Source: Stichopus chloronotus (Eukaryota > Echinodermata > Holothuroidea > Aspidochirotida > Stichopodidae). From it: DNA of 64,000 nucleotides. The first letter of the stretch is position 1. Each line of letters starts with the position of its first letter. The notes beneath the pieces are model-generated. The model had not been told where the DNA came from. It saw only the letters and a program-made list of their open reading frames with translations, and did no database searches. Both the position numbers and the translations under genes were made by a program. Positions 48,163-57,720 of the stretch are shown here, in pieces. Location: the NCBI GenBank assembly GCA_021234535.1, contig CM037840.1:18670877-18734876 (forward strand), given 5' to 3'.

Positions 48163-48418
48163 CTCTGCGACAGTGGCGTAGCCAGGAGTTTTTGAGCAGG
48201 GGGGCACTGGTGGGGCACAGACCTTTCCTGGTGGGGCACAAGTTTTGTCTATATATATATATATATATATATTGACTTAATAAATTGACCGCAAGATAAA
48301 ACTGCACATTTCAAAATTTTTCATGGGGGGGGCACCTTGGGTGGCACAGCTTTGTCATAGGGGGCACGTGCCCCCTCGTGCCCCCCCCCCCCCCCTTGGC
48401 TACGCCCCTGCTCTGCGA
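48163..48418. mobile_element. hAT-type MITE with perfect 8-bp target duplication
   Basis: The element proper (48171-48410, 240 bp) begins CAGTGGCGTAGCCAGG and ends CTTGGCTACGCCCCTG, an imperfect terminal inverted repeat. The duplication ctctgcga is exact on both sides (48163-48170, 48411-48418). The interior is G-rich near both ends, with a TA microsatellite in the middle. No coding capacity. Confidence 0.92.
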
Positions 48419-49466
48419 GTCCCCTCAACAATGAAGATGATTGGATAAACTACACACGTTTACTCCACAGAAAGAAAGACAGACAAAAATACAAAAAATA
48501 CACATCCCACTACAAACACTCACACCCTCTCCTCCCTGCCTTTCACCACCGCTCACTGCCATCAGAAAGAAATATATTGCACATTACAATATAATTCTTG
48601 TGAGAACATTGCGTCTTTAATTCGCAATTCCATTGTTATTGGCGACCTGGGATGTCCTTAAATGCTGGCAAATAAAGAAATGATCGAACTCACCCGACAA
48701 CGTAAAGAACAAATCAAGAAACAATGAAAACATATAGTGATAAAAATTAATAACTTCTATTACATAAGAATACGCAATATACATGAGTGATCTAATAATT
48801 CTTTTTCTTAGTTATGAGTTTAATGCAAAATGAAGTGACAATGTTAAGAACAAATGTCTTGATAAAAAGTAATGTTGTGGAAAAAAAAAGAAATAAAGAT
48901 GTATAATATTTATGAGCTTTACTTTTGTTTTAGAAACAATATATGCTTAGTGTAATGGATATAATATTGAATTCCTTCTTTCTATTCCTACGTGGAATCA
49001 TACACTTAAATTGTTGTACTAAAAAAATGTACACAATCTGCAATGCTGATGGACAAACACATGGCTAAATAATGAATATATGTAATCTATGAAACGGTAT
49101 GCTGTTAAATGATTGGATCATTACATCAATGCACTTTTAATGATATGTCAATTAAAACCTCTATCAGTTTAGTCTTTAGTTGTTAAATGAAATATAGAGT
49201 TGTTTGCGGAGTTCGCCAATGTATAAACAAATCCCATATGAGTTATTACAGACCAATGTGCTTTCCTAAATAAATAAAGGCATTAACTTCGAAAGAGGAA
49301 ACCGTTGACCTCAAGGAAAGTAATCACCACTCCAGTGTTCGATATTCTAATTATGTGCTCATCTGCACAACATGTAATGCACATCATGTAAATCCGATGT
49401 CCCGGGTTTTGACTGCTATTAGAAAAATGACCTTGGGTTAGCATAACAGTCTATGCCTTACCACAG
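48419..49466. other. no recognisable gene
   Basis: AT-rich sequence without credible frames or repeats. Confidence 0.45.
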
Positions 49467-49714
49467 ATGAACCAACTATGTTATCTGATGTTGGATTATG
49501 CTCTCCTTGTAAGTTTTGTTTTTACCAAAAGGAGCAAACCTTTCTCAAAAGGACAGTTAGTGCAATGGAACTTTTGACTCAGTCCGGTATAATGCATTCT
49601 ATGACGAAAGTCGATAAAACTGCCAAAAAAACTGTGATGAGTGTGGAATTGCTATTAAGGGACGTGTTAACTTTTAATAATTCCAAGATTTTTTTCAGAT
49701 ATCCTTTAATGTAA
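49467..49714 (+). CDS. possible two-exon coding segment
   Basis: A 42-base segment starting with ATG directly after ttaccacag ends at a strong donor CCTT|gtaagt (49508). From 49552 an open frame begins TVSAMELLTQSGIMHSMTKV and continues with KKTVMSVELLLRDVLTFNNS to a stop at 49712. The implied intron would be only about 43 bases, and the phases do not match in the simplest joining. An unspliced 78-codon frame over 49478-49714 is also open. Confidence 0.2.
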
Positions 49715-49825
49715 TTATCTCCTTGTAAGCTGTTCCTTGGTCTGACATACGGTCTGCAATGACCTGAGATAAAATATTACTTGGACAACCCTTTTTCTCA
49801 CTGCAACATGCTTGATATCTGGATT

Positions 49826-50095
49826 TCAGGAACAATACGTAGTCGTCATACCCTGTAACACAAAGTTCCTCCAAAATTCCCCCTCCCCCAGTGAAAAATA
49901 CCCAAACTCTTTCCTTAACCCTAACACTTTTCCTGAAGAAACTGTCCAGGCGAAGTTGTCCGAGGTAGAATTTTCCTGAAAATTATTCGGCTGGGAATTG
50001 TCCGGGGAGGGAATTGTCAGAGGGTAGGGAGATTTTGCTAAGGGGTAATTGTGACGAGCCCATTTTCTGCAGGGGAGTTGTCCGGTCACGGCACC
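49826..50095. repeat. degenerate repeat with gttgtccgg motifs
   Basis: Words of the type ttgtccgg, ttgtccgaggtagaattt, aattgtccggggagg and gaattgtcagaggg recur in 180 bases, in a GC-richer, purine-biased block. Possibly a decayed repeat; no ends found. Confidence 0.3.
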
Positions 50096-50473
50096 ACACT
50101 GATAATAATATCATATTTAGTTTACACGTCTTTCAACTACTACCGTCTCAGACGCTGGTACACTTTATCTACATATTATCTTAACTGCAGCACATCAGTA
50201 CATCTACTGTTAAAGTTGTTAGTTAGTTAGTTACATTTTTGTATCTTCTAGTTGTAGCTCACCGCATCTGCGATTCACGTATTAGTACACAACAGGGTTG
50301 GTTGTAGTCTAGTCCGGGCAGGCCCAGGCCGGATTGAACAGAGGCTTGTAACAAAATATGTATAGAGGACTCGAGGCTTCGAGGCAGCTCGAGGCCAGAG
50401 AATTCGACACCGACGCTGGTCTCGAATACAATGCTGGTATAATCATATGAAGATACGTATTAGTACTTCTTCA

Positions 50474-50479
50474 TTTAAT
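50474..50479 (-). terminator. ATTAAA variant poly(A) signal
   Basis: On the minus strand ATTAAA lies about 60 bases past the TGA of the CaaX exon. It is the commonest variant hexamer, but it is also frequent by chance in AT-rich DNA. Confidence 0.3.
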
Positions 50480-50537
50480 CAAGATAAGTGTTAGTGCTCT
50501 ATCCGCGTTAAAAGAGTACCCCTTATGCATATTCATA

Positions 50538-50594
50538 TCAAGATACTGCACACGTTTTCTTGCCTTTCCGTGATGGTCGTGGTGGTGCTTCAGA
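50538..50594 (-). CDS. terminal exon with basic tail and CaaX box
   Basis: Acceptor with a long T tract (cttttttatttgcag) just above 50594. Nineteen codons in phase 0 read SEAPPRPSRKGKKTCAVS, then TGA at 50538-50540. The RPSRKGKK run before the cysteine is the kind of polybasic region that supports membrane binding of prenylated proteins. Confidence 0.5.
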   Translation of the reverse strand, partial: SEAPPRPSRKGKKTCAVS

Positions 50595-53500
50595 CTGCAA
50601 ATAAAAAAGTTAATATTTCCTTTTTAGTATGGTCTTTTTTCTTTGTACCTCCTTCATATATGTCATCTATGATTTTTTCTCCCATTTTATAGTTACACAG
50701 TATACTGTGGTAAAGAGTGTTAACTAGGTTACGTTATACATACCACAATATGAATATAATTATATATATTTATAATTATAATTATATTCATATATATATA
50801 TTTTGCCTTCAATTTGAACCCCCCCCCCCTTTTGAAATCCTGGTCCTGCTGCTGTTAGAGAGAATTTTACTCTCTGGGATGAGATTTGAGAGTCTTTAGA
50901 GGATATGGCAACTAGGGTTCTCTCTCTGAAATGGGAAGTATCTTGTAATAATTGCGGTGAAACAGCGAGACAGACCTCTGAATGTCATATGTGTCCACTA
51001 CCTAAGACCTGTCAAAACCACCGCAATATATCTAGTGTTAATAATTCTAAATGTAATTTGATACATGTACAGTCTAAAGAGTTTATGCATGGTGCTGAGT
51101 AGTACCCAATGAGGTGCATCGTGACTTTTGAGTCGCCTCAACTCTGTTGGCTATGGTCATGAAAAGATGATGGTGTTATATAAGGAATGTTTACATTATA
51201 AAACTACCTTAAATTTGAGCTGGAAAGACAGTTAGTTTATGACACCTTGAAATGAAATATCCATTAACCATGCCATGTACGGACTAGAATATATCAACTA
51301 TAGATGTCACACTAATTACTAAATTGGCAATACTGCAACTTTGCTGGTACAAAAGACACGCTGGTCATCTTACAACCACGCTAAATTTAAGAGGCAGTAT
51401 CGTTACAGTTACAAGAATGTTACCATAGCGATAATCCATTCTCTTAACTCACCGCAGAAGGAGCCGCATTTGTGGCTTGTTGGTAAGTTTGCACGTCTCC
51501 CTCATCAGTGTCCTAAAACAAACAAACAAACAAACAAACAAACAAACAAACAAACAAACAAACAAACAAACAAACAAACAAACCAAATGGTATTATCGTA
51601 GAGAAACTACAAAACATGTAATTGAACAAATGTATGTTTAGGAATGTTGTTCTTCGTAAATGATTCTGTAGCATTTTCACATTTATCCCTACCGATACTG
51701 AAGAATCCCATTCGGAGACAGATAAGAAAAGGTGACTTCAGTAGGGCTTAATTCCTTTTACACTCACCGTTGAAACAACAGAACATGTTGATAGTCGATA
51801 AGAGTCCTCTTCGTCTTCTTCATTGGTAGACTAATAAGTGAATATAAAAAAGGCAACAATATTATAGCAAAAAAAAAATACTCACTTAATGCAATTAAAT
51901 ATATTTATATTTAAAAGAAAAAATTATAGTGGCATTCAACATTGACGTCATTCAATCTGAAATACCGATATTGCGACAAGGTCACAGAAAAAAAAAACGG
52001 AGCGGTGCCAGGTTATTACAAGGAGTATCTGTTTTACTTTGAAAATGAAATTCACATGTAACGCTAAGACTTGACAGTCATTAAAAATGTAGATTAGATT
52101 ACGTTGTATTTTTACGTTAAAATATTGTGGAAATTGAGGTCACATCCTTTAATTTATTGCACTTTTACGTCATACAGTCAAAATTATCAAGAAATATATG
52201 TAAAGGATATTCGCGAAGTAGCGCCTGGGTGATATCACAAATTCTCCATCTAAACAATGCACCATTTTTAAAATAATTAATTTCTTAAAAAAAAAAAATA
52301 CAACTCTTCTGAACGTGCCACTGAGATACCAATAAGGGAAAATATGGGCCCTATGGCGGTTTCTTTGACCCAACCTGCAAAAACTCGCGATTTTTTTTGC
52401 CCTCCTACATTTTCCTTTGCCTTCAATTTGAACCCCCCCCCCCCCCTTTTGAAATCCTGGTGCTGCTGCTGTTAGAGAGAAGTTTACTCTCTGGGGTGAA
52501 ATTTGAGAGTCTTTAGAGGATATGGCAACTAGGGTTCCCTTCTCTGAAATGGGAAGTATCTTGTAATAATTGCGGTGAAACATCGTGACAGACCTCTGAA
52601 TGTCATATGTGTCCACTACCTAAGACCTGTCAAAACCACAGCAATATATCTAGTGTTAATAATTCTAAATGTAATTTGATACATGTACAGTCTAAAGAGT
52701 TTATGCATGGTGCTGAGTTGTACCCAATGAGGTGCATCGTGACTTTTGAGTCGCCTCAACTCTGTTGGCTATGGTCATGAAAAGATGATGGTGCTATATA
52801 ACGAATGTTTACCTTATCATGCTACCTTAAATTTGAGCTGGAAAGACAATTAGTTTATGACACCTTGAAATAAAATATCCATTTACCATGCCATGTATGG
52901 ACTAGAAATTATCTACTATAGATGTCACACTGATTACTAAATTGGCAATACTGCAACTTTGCTGGTACAAAAGACACGCTAGTCATATTACAACCACGCT
53001 AAATTTAAGAGGTAGCATCGTTACAGTTACAAGAATGTTATTATAGCGATAATCCATTCCCTTGCACTCACCGCAGAAGGAGCGGAACTTGTTGCTTGTT
53101 GGTGAGTTTGCACGTCTCCTTCATCAGTGTTCTTAAACAAAAAAAAAAAAAAAAACAATACATGATATTTAATTGGATATATGTATGTTTAAGAATGCCG
53201 TTCTTGGTAAAATGTTTCACGTAGCCTTTTCGCTTTTATTCCTACCGACACTGAAGTATCACATTCTAGGACTAATAAGAAATTGTGACTTCAATAATGC
53301 TCAATGCCTTTTACACTCACCGTTGGAGGAACAGAACTTGTTGTTAGTCGGTGGGCGCCCATGTCTTCCTCGTCGGTAGACTAACAATTAAATAGGAAGA
53401 AGGCAACAGTACAAAAAAATATAAGTATAACTTATAAGTTATAAGATTTAAGTATAAAATATAAGTATAACTCAATAAATACAATTAAATATATTTATAT

Positions 53501-54526
53501 TAAAAGGAAATGGCATTCTACATTGACGTCCTTCAATCTGCAATAAGGATTTTGTTACAAGGTTACAAAAAATGCACATAGCTTTGCCATAATATTACAA
53601 GGCGTATTAGTTTTACTTTGAAAATGCAACCCTTGTGTAACGTTGAAACGTGGCAGTCAGTAAAACTGTATATTAGAATACGTTGTATTTTTACCTTAAA
53701 ATACTGTTGAATTTTAGGTCAAATACTTTTTCTATTGTTTTTTTCTCAATAACAGTCAAGATTATGAAGAAATATATACAAAGGATATTCACGTCGTATC
53801 GTAAGGGTGATATCACAAGTTCTCCATTGCACAAACGTACCATTTTAAAGTGATCAATTTCTTTAAAAAAAAGTATGTATAACGTAACCGAACGCCCTAC
53901 TAAGATGCCGGTAAAGGGAAAATATTCCTATTTTTTATGTTCGTTCAGTGTTGTGATTACATTAAAGCTTACCTTAAATTAAATTAAAATACCAGTTTAA
54001 CAATGGAACGAAAATTTGGTGTACATCATTCCAGTAAGTCTTGGTAGTCTTTGCATAGCTTTAATTTTTCATCATCACATGATTCCCTTGGATGAGGATG
54101 AGAACCCATCATGGGGAATTACAACTAATTGAAATAAATTTTCTTTGTTATTGCGTTAGTAACATGAATTATCTTTGACTCATTGTTTTTTCTTTAGTTC
54201 CTTAGCTTGTAAAATACGGATTCATGCAGGGGAGGGAAAGAATAGAGAGGTTAACCTGTGGTGAATTTATCTCTCTTACGTGAATATCATCTTCTGTTTT
54301 ATTTCCATGTTGTGGTTTGCAGTTAATTATGCACCATCTCCATCTACCTGGAGATGTTCCATCAAAATATTTTCCTCTTCATAGTTTGTAACAGAGGGAC
54401 CACACCCTCCCCCAAATTCACCTGACGGGATGTGAGAATTTAATCGGCGGTATGCATAATTATGTTCTTTTCGCAGTTTCAAAACGAGTTTTCGTTTTTC
54501 GTTAAACCTTCGGAAAACGGAGTTGC
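50538..54526 (-). CDS. C-terminal part of a CaaX-box protein with four homologous mini-exons
   Basis: Six minus-strand exons join in consistent phase: 54348-54526 (59 codons), 53322-53381, 53072-53131, 51768-51830, 51453-51512 and 50538-50594. All junctions after the first are phase 0 with GT-AG borders. The predicted 158-residue tail has a basic, possibly helical segment (FNEKRKLVLKLRKEHNYAYR), four 20-21-residue acidic/Ser-Thr modules, and a Pro/basic end finishing in TCAVS. CAVS fits a CaaX box (Cys, two aliphatic-type residues, Ser), which in known proteins directs farnesylation and membrane attachment, often helped by an adjacent basic stretch as here. The upstream exons and the functional domain are outside what I can identify. 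Prenylation and membrane location are inferences. A GTPase or other lipid-anchored protein would be compatible, but nothing shows it. Confidence 0.5.
50756..50795. repeat. AT microsatellite
   Basis: Alternating ta and ataatt words just before the 1.6-kb duplicated unit. Confidence 0.7.
51453..51512 (-). CDS. mini-exon module 4 (unit A), 20 codons
   Basis: Acceptor tgttttag, donor GCG|gtgagt, phase 0-0. Begins DTDEGDVQTYQQ and ends AAPSA. It differs from its duplicate at 53072 at four residues, with intact splice sites. Confidence 0.5.
51517..51582 (+). repeat. CAAA tetranucleotide microsatellite
   Basis: Uninterrupted acaaacaaac array of about 66 bases. The equivalent place in unit B has only an A run (about 53139-53155). 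Confidence 0.9.
51768..51830 (-). CDS. mini-exon module 3 (unit A), 21 codons
   Basis: Acceptor cttattag, donor ACG|gtgagtg, phase 0-0. Begins STNEEDEEDSYRLST. It carries one codon more than its duplicate at 53322, so the indel between copies is in frame. Confidence 0.5.
53072..53131 (-). CDS. mini-exon module 2 (unit B), 20 codons
   Basis: Acceptor tgtttaag, donor GCG|gtgagtg, phase 0-0. Begins NTDEGDVQTHQQ and ends SAPSA. Homologous to 51453-51512 and, more distantly, to the other two modules (T-D-E-x-D start and TSS-x-P end). Confidence 0.5.
53322..53381 (-). CDS. mini-exon module 1 (unit B), 20 codons
   Basis: Acceptor attgttag, donor ACG|gtgagtg, phase 0-0. Begins STDEEDMGAHRLTT and ends SVPPT. 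Confidence 0.5.
54348..54526 (-). CDS. upstream exon with basic helix-like segment
   Basis: Acceptor aatgttgttgtag, entered in phase 1; donor CTCCAG|gtagat, leaving phase 0, which fits the phase-0 module exon at 53322-53381. Contains SVFRRFNEKRKLVLKLRKE and YAYRRLNSHIPSG, then an acidic end (NYEEENILMEHLQ). An earlier donor (CAG|gtgaat near 54421) would give a phase-1 exit and would not fit the next exon. I recognise no domain. Confidence 0.45.
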
Positions 54527-54544
54527 CTACAACAACATTATATA

Positions 54545-54581
<37 letters not shown>
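54545..54581. repeat. TA microsatellite
   Basis: Alternating ta repeats directly upstream (minus strand) of the 54348-54526 exon's acceptor. Confidence 0.8.
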
Positions 54582-55270
54582 ATTAAAATTGGTAATACAG
54601 TTCAATGTTTCTAAGACGATAAAAGAATTATAGTAAGCTACTCATACTCCTTAATTTTATGTACTTTGTTTGGTATTTTCTAGTCCTTGACAAACAACAC
54701 TTTGTTGAGCACAGTTGGGGGTACTGGTGACAAATTGGGCAGAAGCAGAGATTGTTTGATCAAATTATGTTTGTTATGAACTAACGGGATTGCTATATCT
54801 AAGCAGCGCGCCACCATTAGTTTGCACAGAGAGTACAAGAAAAAGTTGGTTTTTCAAAAGCTCCAAAAGGCAGAAAACCTCACTTCTCTTGTGTACTTGA
54901 ACTGCATGTAATCAGCTTTGAATTAGGGATATCATATGTGCTTTTCCTCATTTCGAGCGAAAAGACAAATCGGTTTGTTAAAATTGGTAATACAAATCAA
55001 TGTTTCCAAGGTGACACAAGGATCATAAAAGCTACGCCTCCTTTTTATTACTTTTTTTAGTTCTTTGGAAATACTTTTTGATCACCGCAGTTGACCGCAA
55101 CTAATTGTCTGTAACTAACTGGTGGGGTTCTTATCTAAGAGGAGCGCCACCATTGATTTGCACTAAGAGTACAAGAAATTTTGGACTTTGCAAAAGCTTC
55201 AGATGACAGAAAACGGCACTTCAGTGGTGTACTTGAACTGCATGCATCCATTTTATAATAGGATCTTATG
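54582..55270 (+). repeat. two direct copies of a 300-390-bp unit
   Basis: From 54584 (aaaattggtaatacagttca) and from 54979 (aaaattggtaatacaaatca) the same series of blocks follows: tcaatgtttc, gcgccaccatt, tttgcac, agagtacaagaaa, cagaaaac, gtgtacttgaactgcatg. Substitutions and indels separate the two copies. Confidence 0.8.
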
Positions 55271-55719
55271 TCTGTAATTTCTTAATTAAAGATAACAAAG
55301 ATTTTATGGAAAAATGGTAATAATTTGGATTCATCTTTATGCTGTTGTCATTTCATGAAAAGCTAATAAAACTTTTACTTTCTAATGATAACAGTTGTTT
55401 TGCTTTCGAGACATTTTCAACTACCAAGTAAGCGCCTTCAAAATATGATGCAACTTTTGCATTTGCTGTGATCAATTATTTTCGAGAACTTTTATTTTGA
55501 TTTATTATTAGATTAGTTTTTATTTCATCGCCCTATAGAAGGTAGATGAGATTGTAGTCACTTGGCTAGTAATATATTGTAATGTGCATGGGAAAACGGT
55601 TGCCATGGAAAAGCTTGGAGTGGGTGAGTAGCGACACACCAGCGGTACCCCATGGTAGAGTGACCATGGGTACAGGAAGGTCCTGCTGGGTGGTATAAAT
55701 GAAAACGTGTCCGTGCCAA

Positions 55720-55771
55720 TGCGTGTGCGTGTGTGTCTGTCTGTGTGTGCGTGTGCGTGTGTGTGTGTGCG
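55720..55771 (+). repeat. imperfect GT microsatellite
   Basis: gtgtgcgtgtgtgtctgtctgtg-type tract. Open minus-strand frames with Thr/His runs come from it. Confidence 0.8.
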
Positions 55772-55889
55772 TCCGGACCTGTCCAAATTGTGGTTTTTCC
55801 AGAATAGTTTGAAAAGTATATGAGTGATGAAGTTTAAACTTGGTAAGGTTGTGCATTATGCCAATATGTCCAAGATGTATTAGTTGTAT

Positions 55890-56460
55890 TGTAAATCGAG
55901 TGAAATTTGCTGATTTTTTTGGGAAAAAAAAGCAATTTTTGCCCCAAAGTTGCTTTTTACAGCATATCTTGAAACTGCATATCTTGAAAGTGAAATATTC
56001 AAGGTATACCACTTTTGTAGTAAAAAGAGTGAAATTTGCTGATTTTTTAGAAAAAAGCACATTTTGCCCTAAAATTTGTATTTCCAGCATATCTTGGGAA
56101 CTATTAGATCAATTAATTTACAGTTTTGTAAGTGCTTACCTGAGAACTGATTGTTTAACACAATTGTTACTGTAATGGTAAATCGAATCAAATTTGCTGA
56201 TTTTTCAGAAAAAAAAACCCAATTTTGCTCCCAAATTGCTACTTCCAGCATATCTTGAGAAGTATTTGAGCATTTAATGCAACATTTTGGAAAACTTACA
56301 TGAGAATGAAATATTCAAGGTATATCACTTTTGTGCTAAAGAGAGTGAAATTTGCTGATTTTTAAAGAAAAACGCCAATTTTGCCTCAAAATTTTTACTT
56401 CCAGCATAACCAATTAACTTAAAGTTTTGTAAATACTTAAGTGAGGAAGTGTATCTCCAT
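55890..56460 (+). repeat. tandem repeat, 130-160-bp unit, four copies
   Basis: Each unit has gagtgaaatttgctgatttt, then a short A run, caattttgcccc, acttccagcatatcttga, and in some copies gaaatattcaaggtat. Units begin near 55899, 56030, 56181 and 56343. The long minus-strand frame across it is repeat-derived. Confidence 0.85.
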
Positions 56461-56839
56461 ACCCGCTTTTGAGAAATTTTCCACCCAATTAGGTTACCTA
56501 AGATTCCAGCTAGTGGAATATTTGGCATATTCTGAAGTCATAATATGTGATAGTCTGAGCTATAAAAAATTTCAACTCTTTTTTTTTTTTTTTTTCACAC
56601 TTTCATGCTATCGTGGTTCTTTATCTGAGATACGAAAAAGTCTACTTGGCATTTCAGAGTTATCATGATTTTCTTTGGTTGTTTATCAGATAACGTTATC
56701 CACAATCTGACATAAGATTCGCCGTCTTTTGAAGTTGATGAAAGATGGCTATTCACTGGTATGCTTCAGTAAAGGACATCTTAAATGCAATCCCTACCAA
56801 AGAGTATCTGATAAAATTGTGATTATTTATTTAACAAAC

Positions 56840-57720
56840 GTTAATATTACGTAAAGAACATTTCTTGATACTCAAAACTAAAAACTGAATAAAAAAATAT
56901 AATATAAATCAAACCAAATACATTCCCCTTGAGCGTTGGTTTAAATCTGCTCAACATCCAGATGACATCATGGATATCCATTCTACCATCACCTTTACCA
57001 AACAACCATCAATCACACACATCTGTCTGTAATAATTCCATAGCGTATAATTTTCTTCATCAGCTCCCCTTCCCCACTCCTGGTTGCCCAGTCTACCATT
57101 ACCCGTTTTACCATCAGCTTCAGAGATCCAATGATCCTAATGATAAACAACATATCGTAACCATCATCATCATCACCATCGGCGTCATCATCTTCATCAT
57201 GATAATCATATGTTCTTTTTCATCACAAACCATTATTATGCCATTACTGAGCTACGCCGCCATCACCATTTCATCATCTACGTTATCATTGTCATTGCAT
57301 ACACTATCATCATCATCATTATCGTCGTCGTCGTCATCATCATCACCATCATCATCCTCATCACCATCATCATCACCATCATCATCATCATCACCATCTT
57401 CATCAACATTATCATTATCATTATCATCATCATCATCATCACCATCATCCATTCTAGCTTCTTCAGAACCATCATTATGCCATCACTACTGAGCTACGTC
57501 GCCATCATCATTTTATCATCTACGTTATCATTGTCATCATATTCACTATTATCACCTTTATCCATCCTGTTATCACCATTACCAACATCGCAATCACCGT
57601 TAGCTTGTTACCTTTTCATCACTCCCTGTCATTATCATTACCTATATTAACCTGACATCATTACCCATTCAAGCATCAACCTAATGCATATTATTACCAT
57701 TATTACTTACATTATCATTA
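56840..57720 (+). repeat. ATC-rich repeat with paralogous flanks
   Basis: An ATC/CAT tract (about 57150-57460) inside a longer unit. The part from about 56985 to 57710 is repeated, diverged, at 63395-64000 (ctaccatcacctttaccaaa, atctgtctgtaataattc, cattactgagctacg, atcaacctaatgca). The left part (56840-56930) is shared with 59655-59765. Confidence 0.8.

Larger units (their letters stand above)
50800..52347. repeat. tandem duplication, unit A (about 1.55 kb)
   Basis: Starts ttgccttcaatttgaacccc, runs through two minus-strand mini-exons, and ends near aagggaaaatat. It is directly repeated as unit B, with long stretches identical or nearly so in the first 700 bases and more divergence afterwards. 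A CAAA repeat (51517-51582) lies in the intron between its two exons. Confidence 0.9.
52418..53937. repeat. tandem duplication, unit B (about 1.5 kb)
   Basis: Direct copy of unit A, separated from it by about 70 bases. It starts ttgccttcaatttgaacccc with a longer C run, contains the second pair of mini-exons, and ends near aagggaaaatattcc. Confidence 0.9.

Noticed and set aside
52170..52616. 148-codon minus-strand open frame.
   Set aside because: Spans the junction between the two duplicated units, including a poly-C run; its homologous part in the other unit is not open, so it is not a conserved protein.
55566..56090. 174-codon minus-strand open frame.
   Set aside because: Crosses a GT microsatellite and a four-copy tandem repeat; repeated peptide blocks mirror the DNA repeat.
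56126..56155. A 30-base minus-strand exon-like segment with a strong donor (CAG|gtaagc) and phase 1-1 that would fit upstream of the 54526 exon.
   Set aside because: It lies inside the 130-160-bp tandem array, and related donor-like words occur in other array units, so the splice signals are probably incidental.
56929..57650. Long Ser- and Ile-rich open frames (187 and 146 codons).
   Set aside because: Produced by the ATC/CAT repeat, which lacks stops in several frames.
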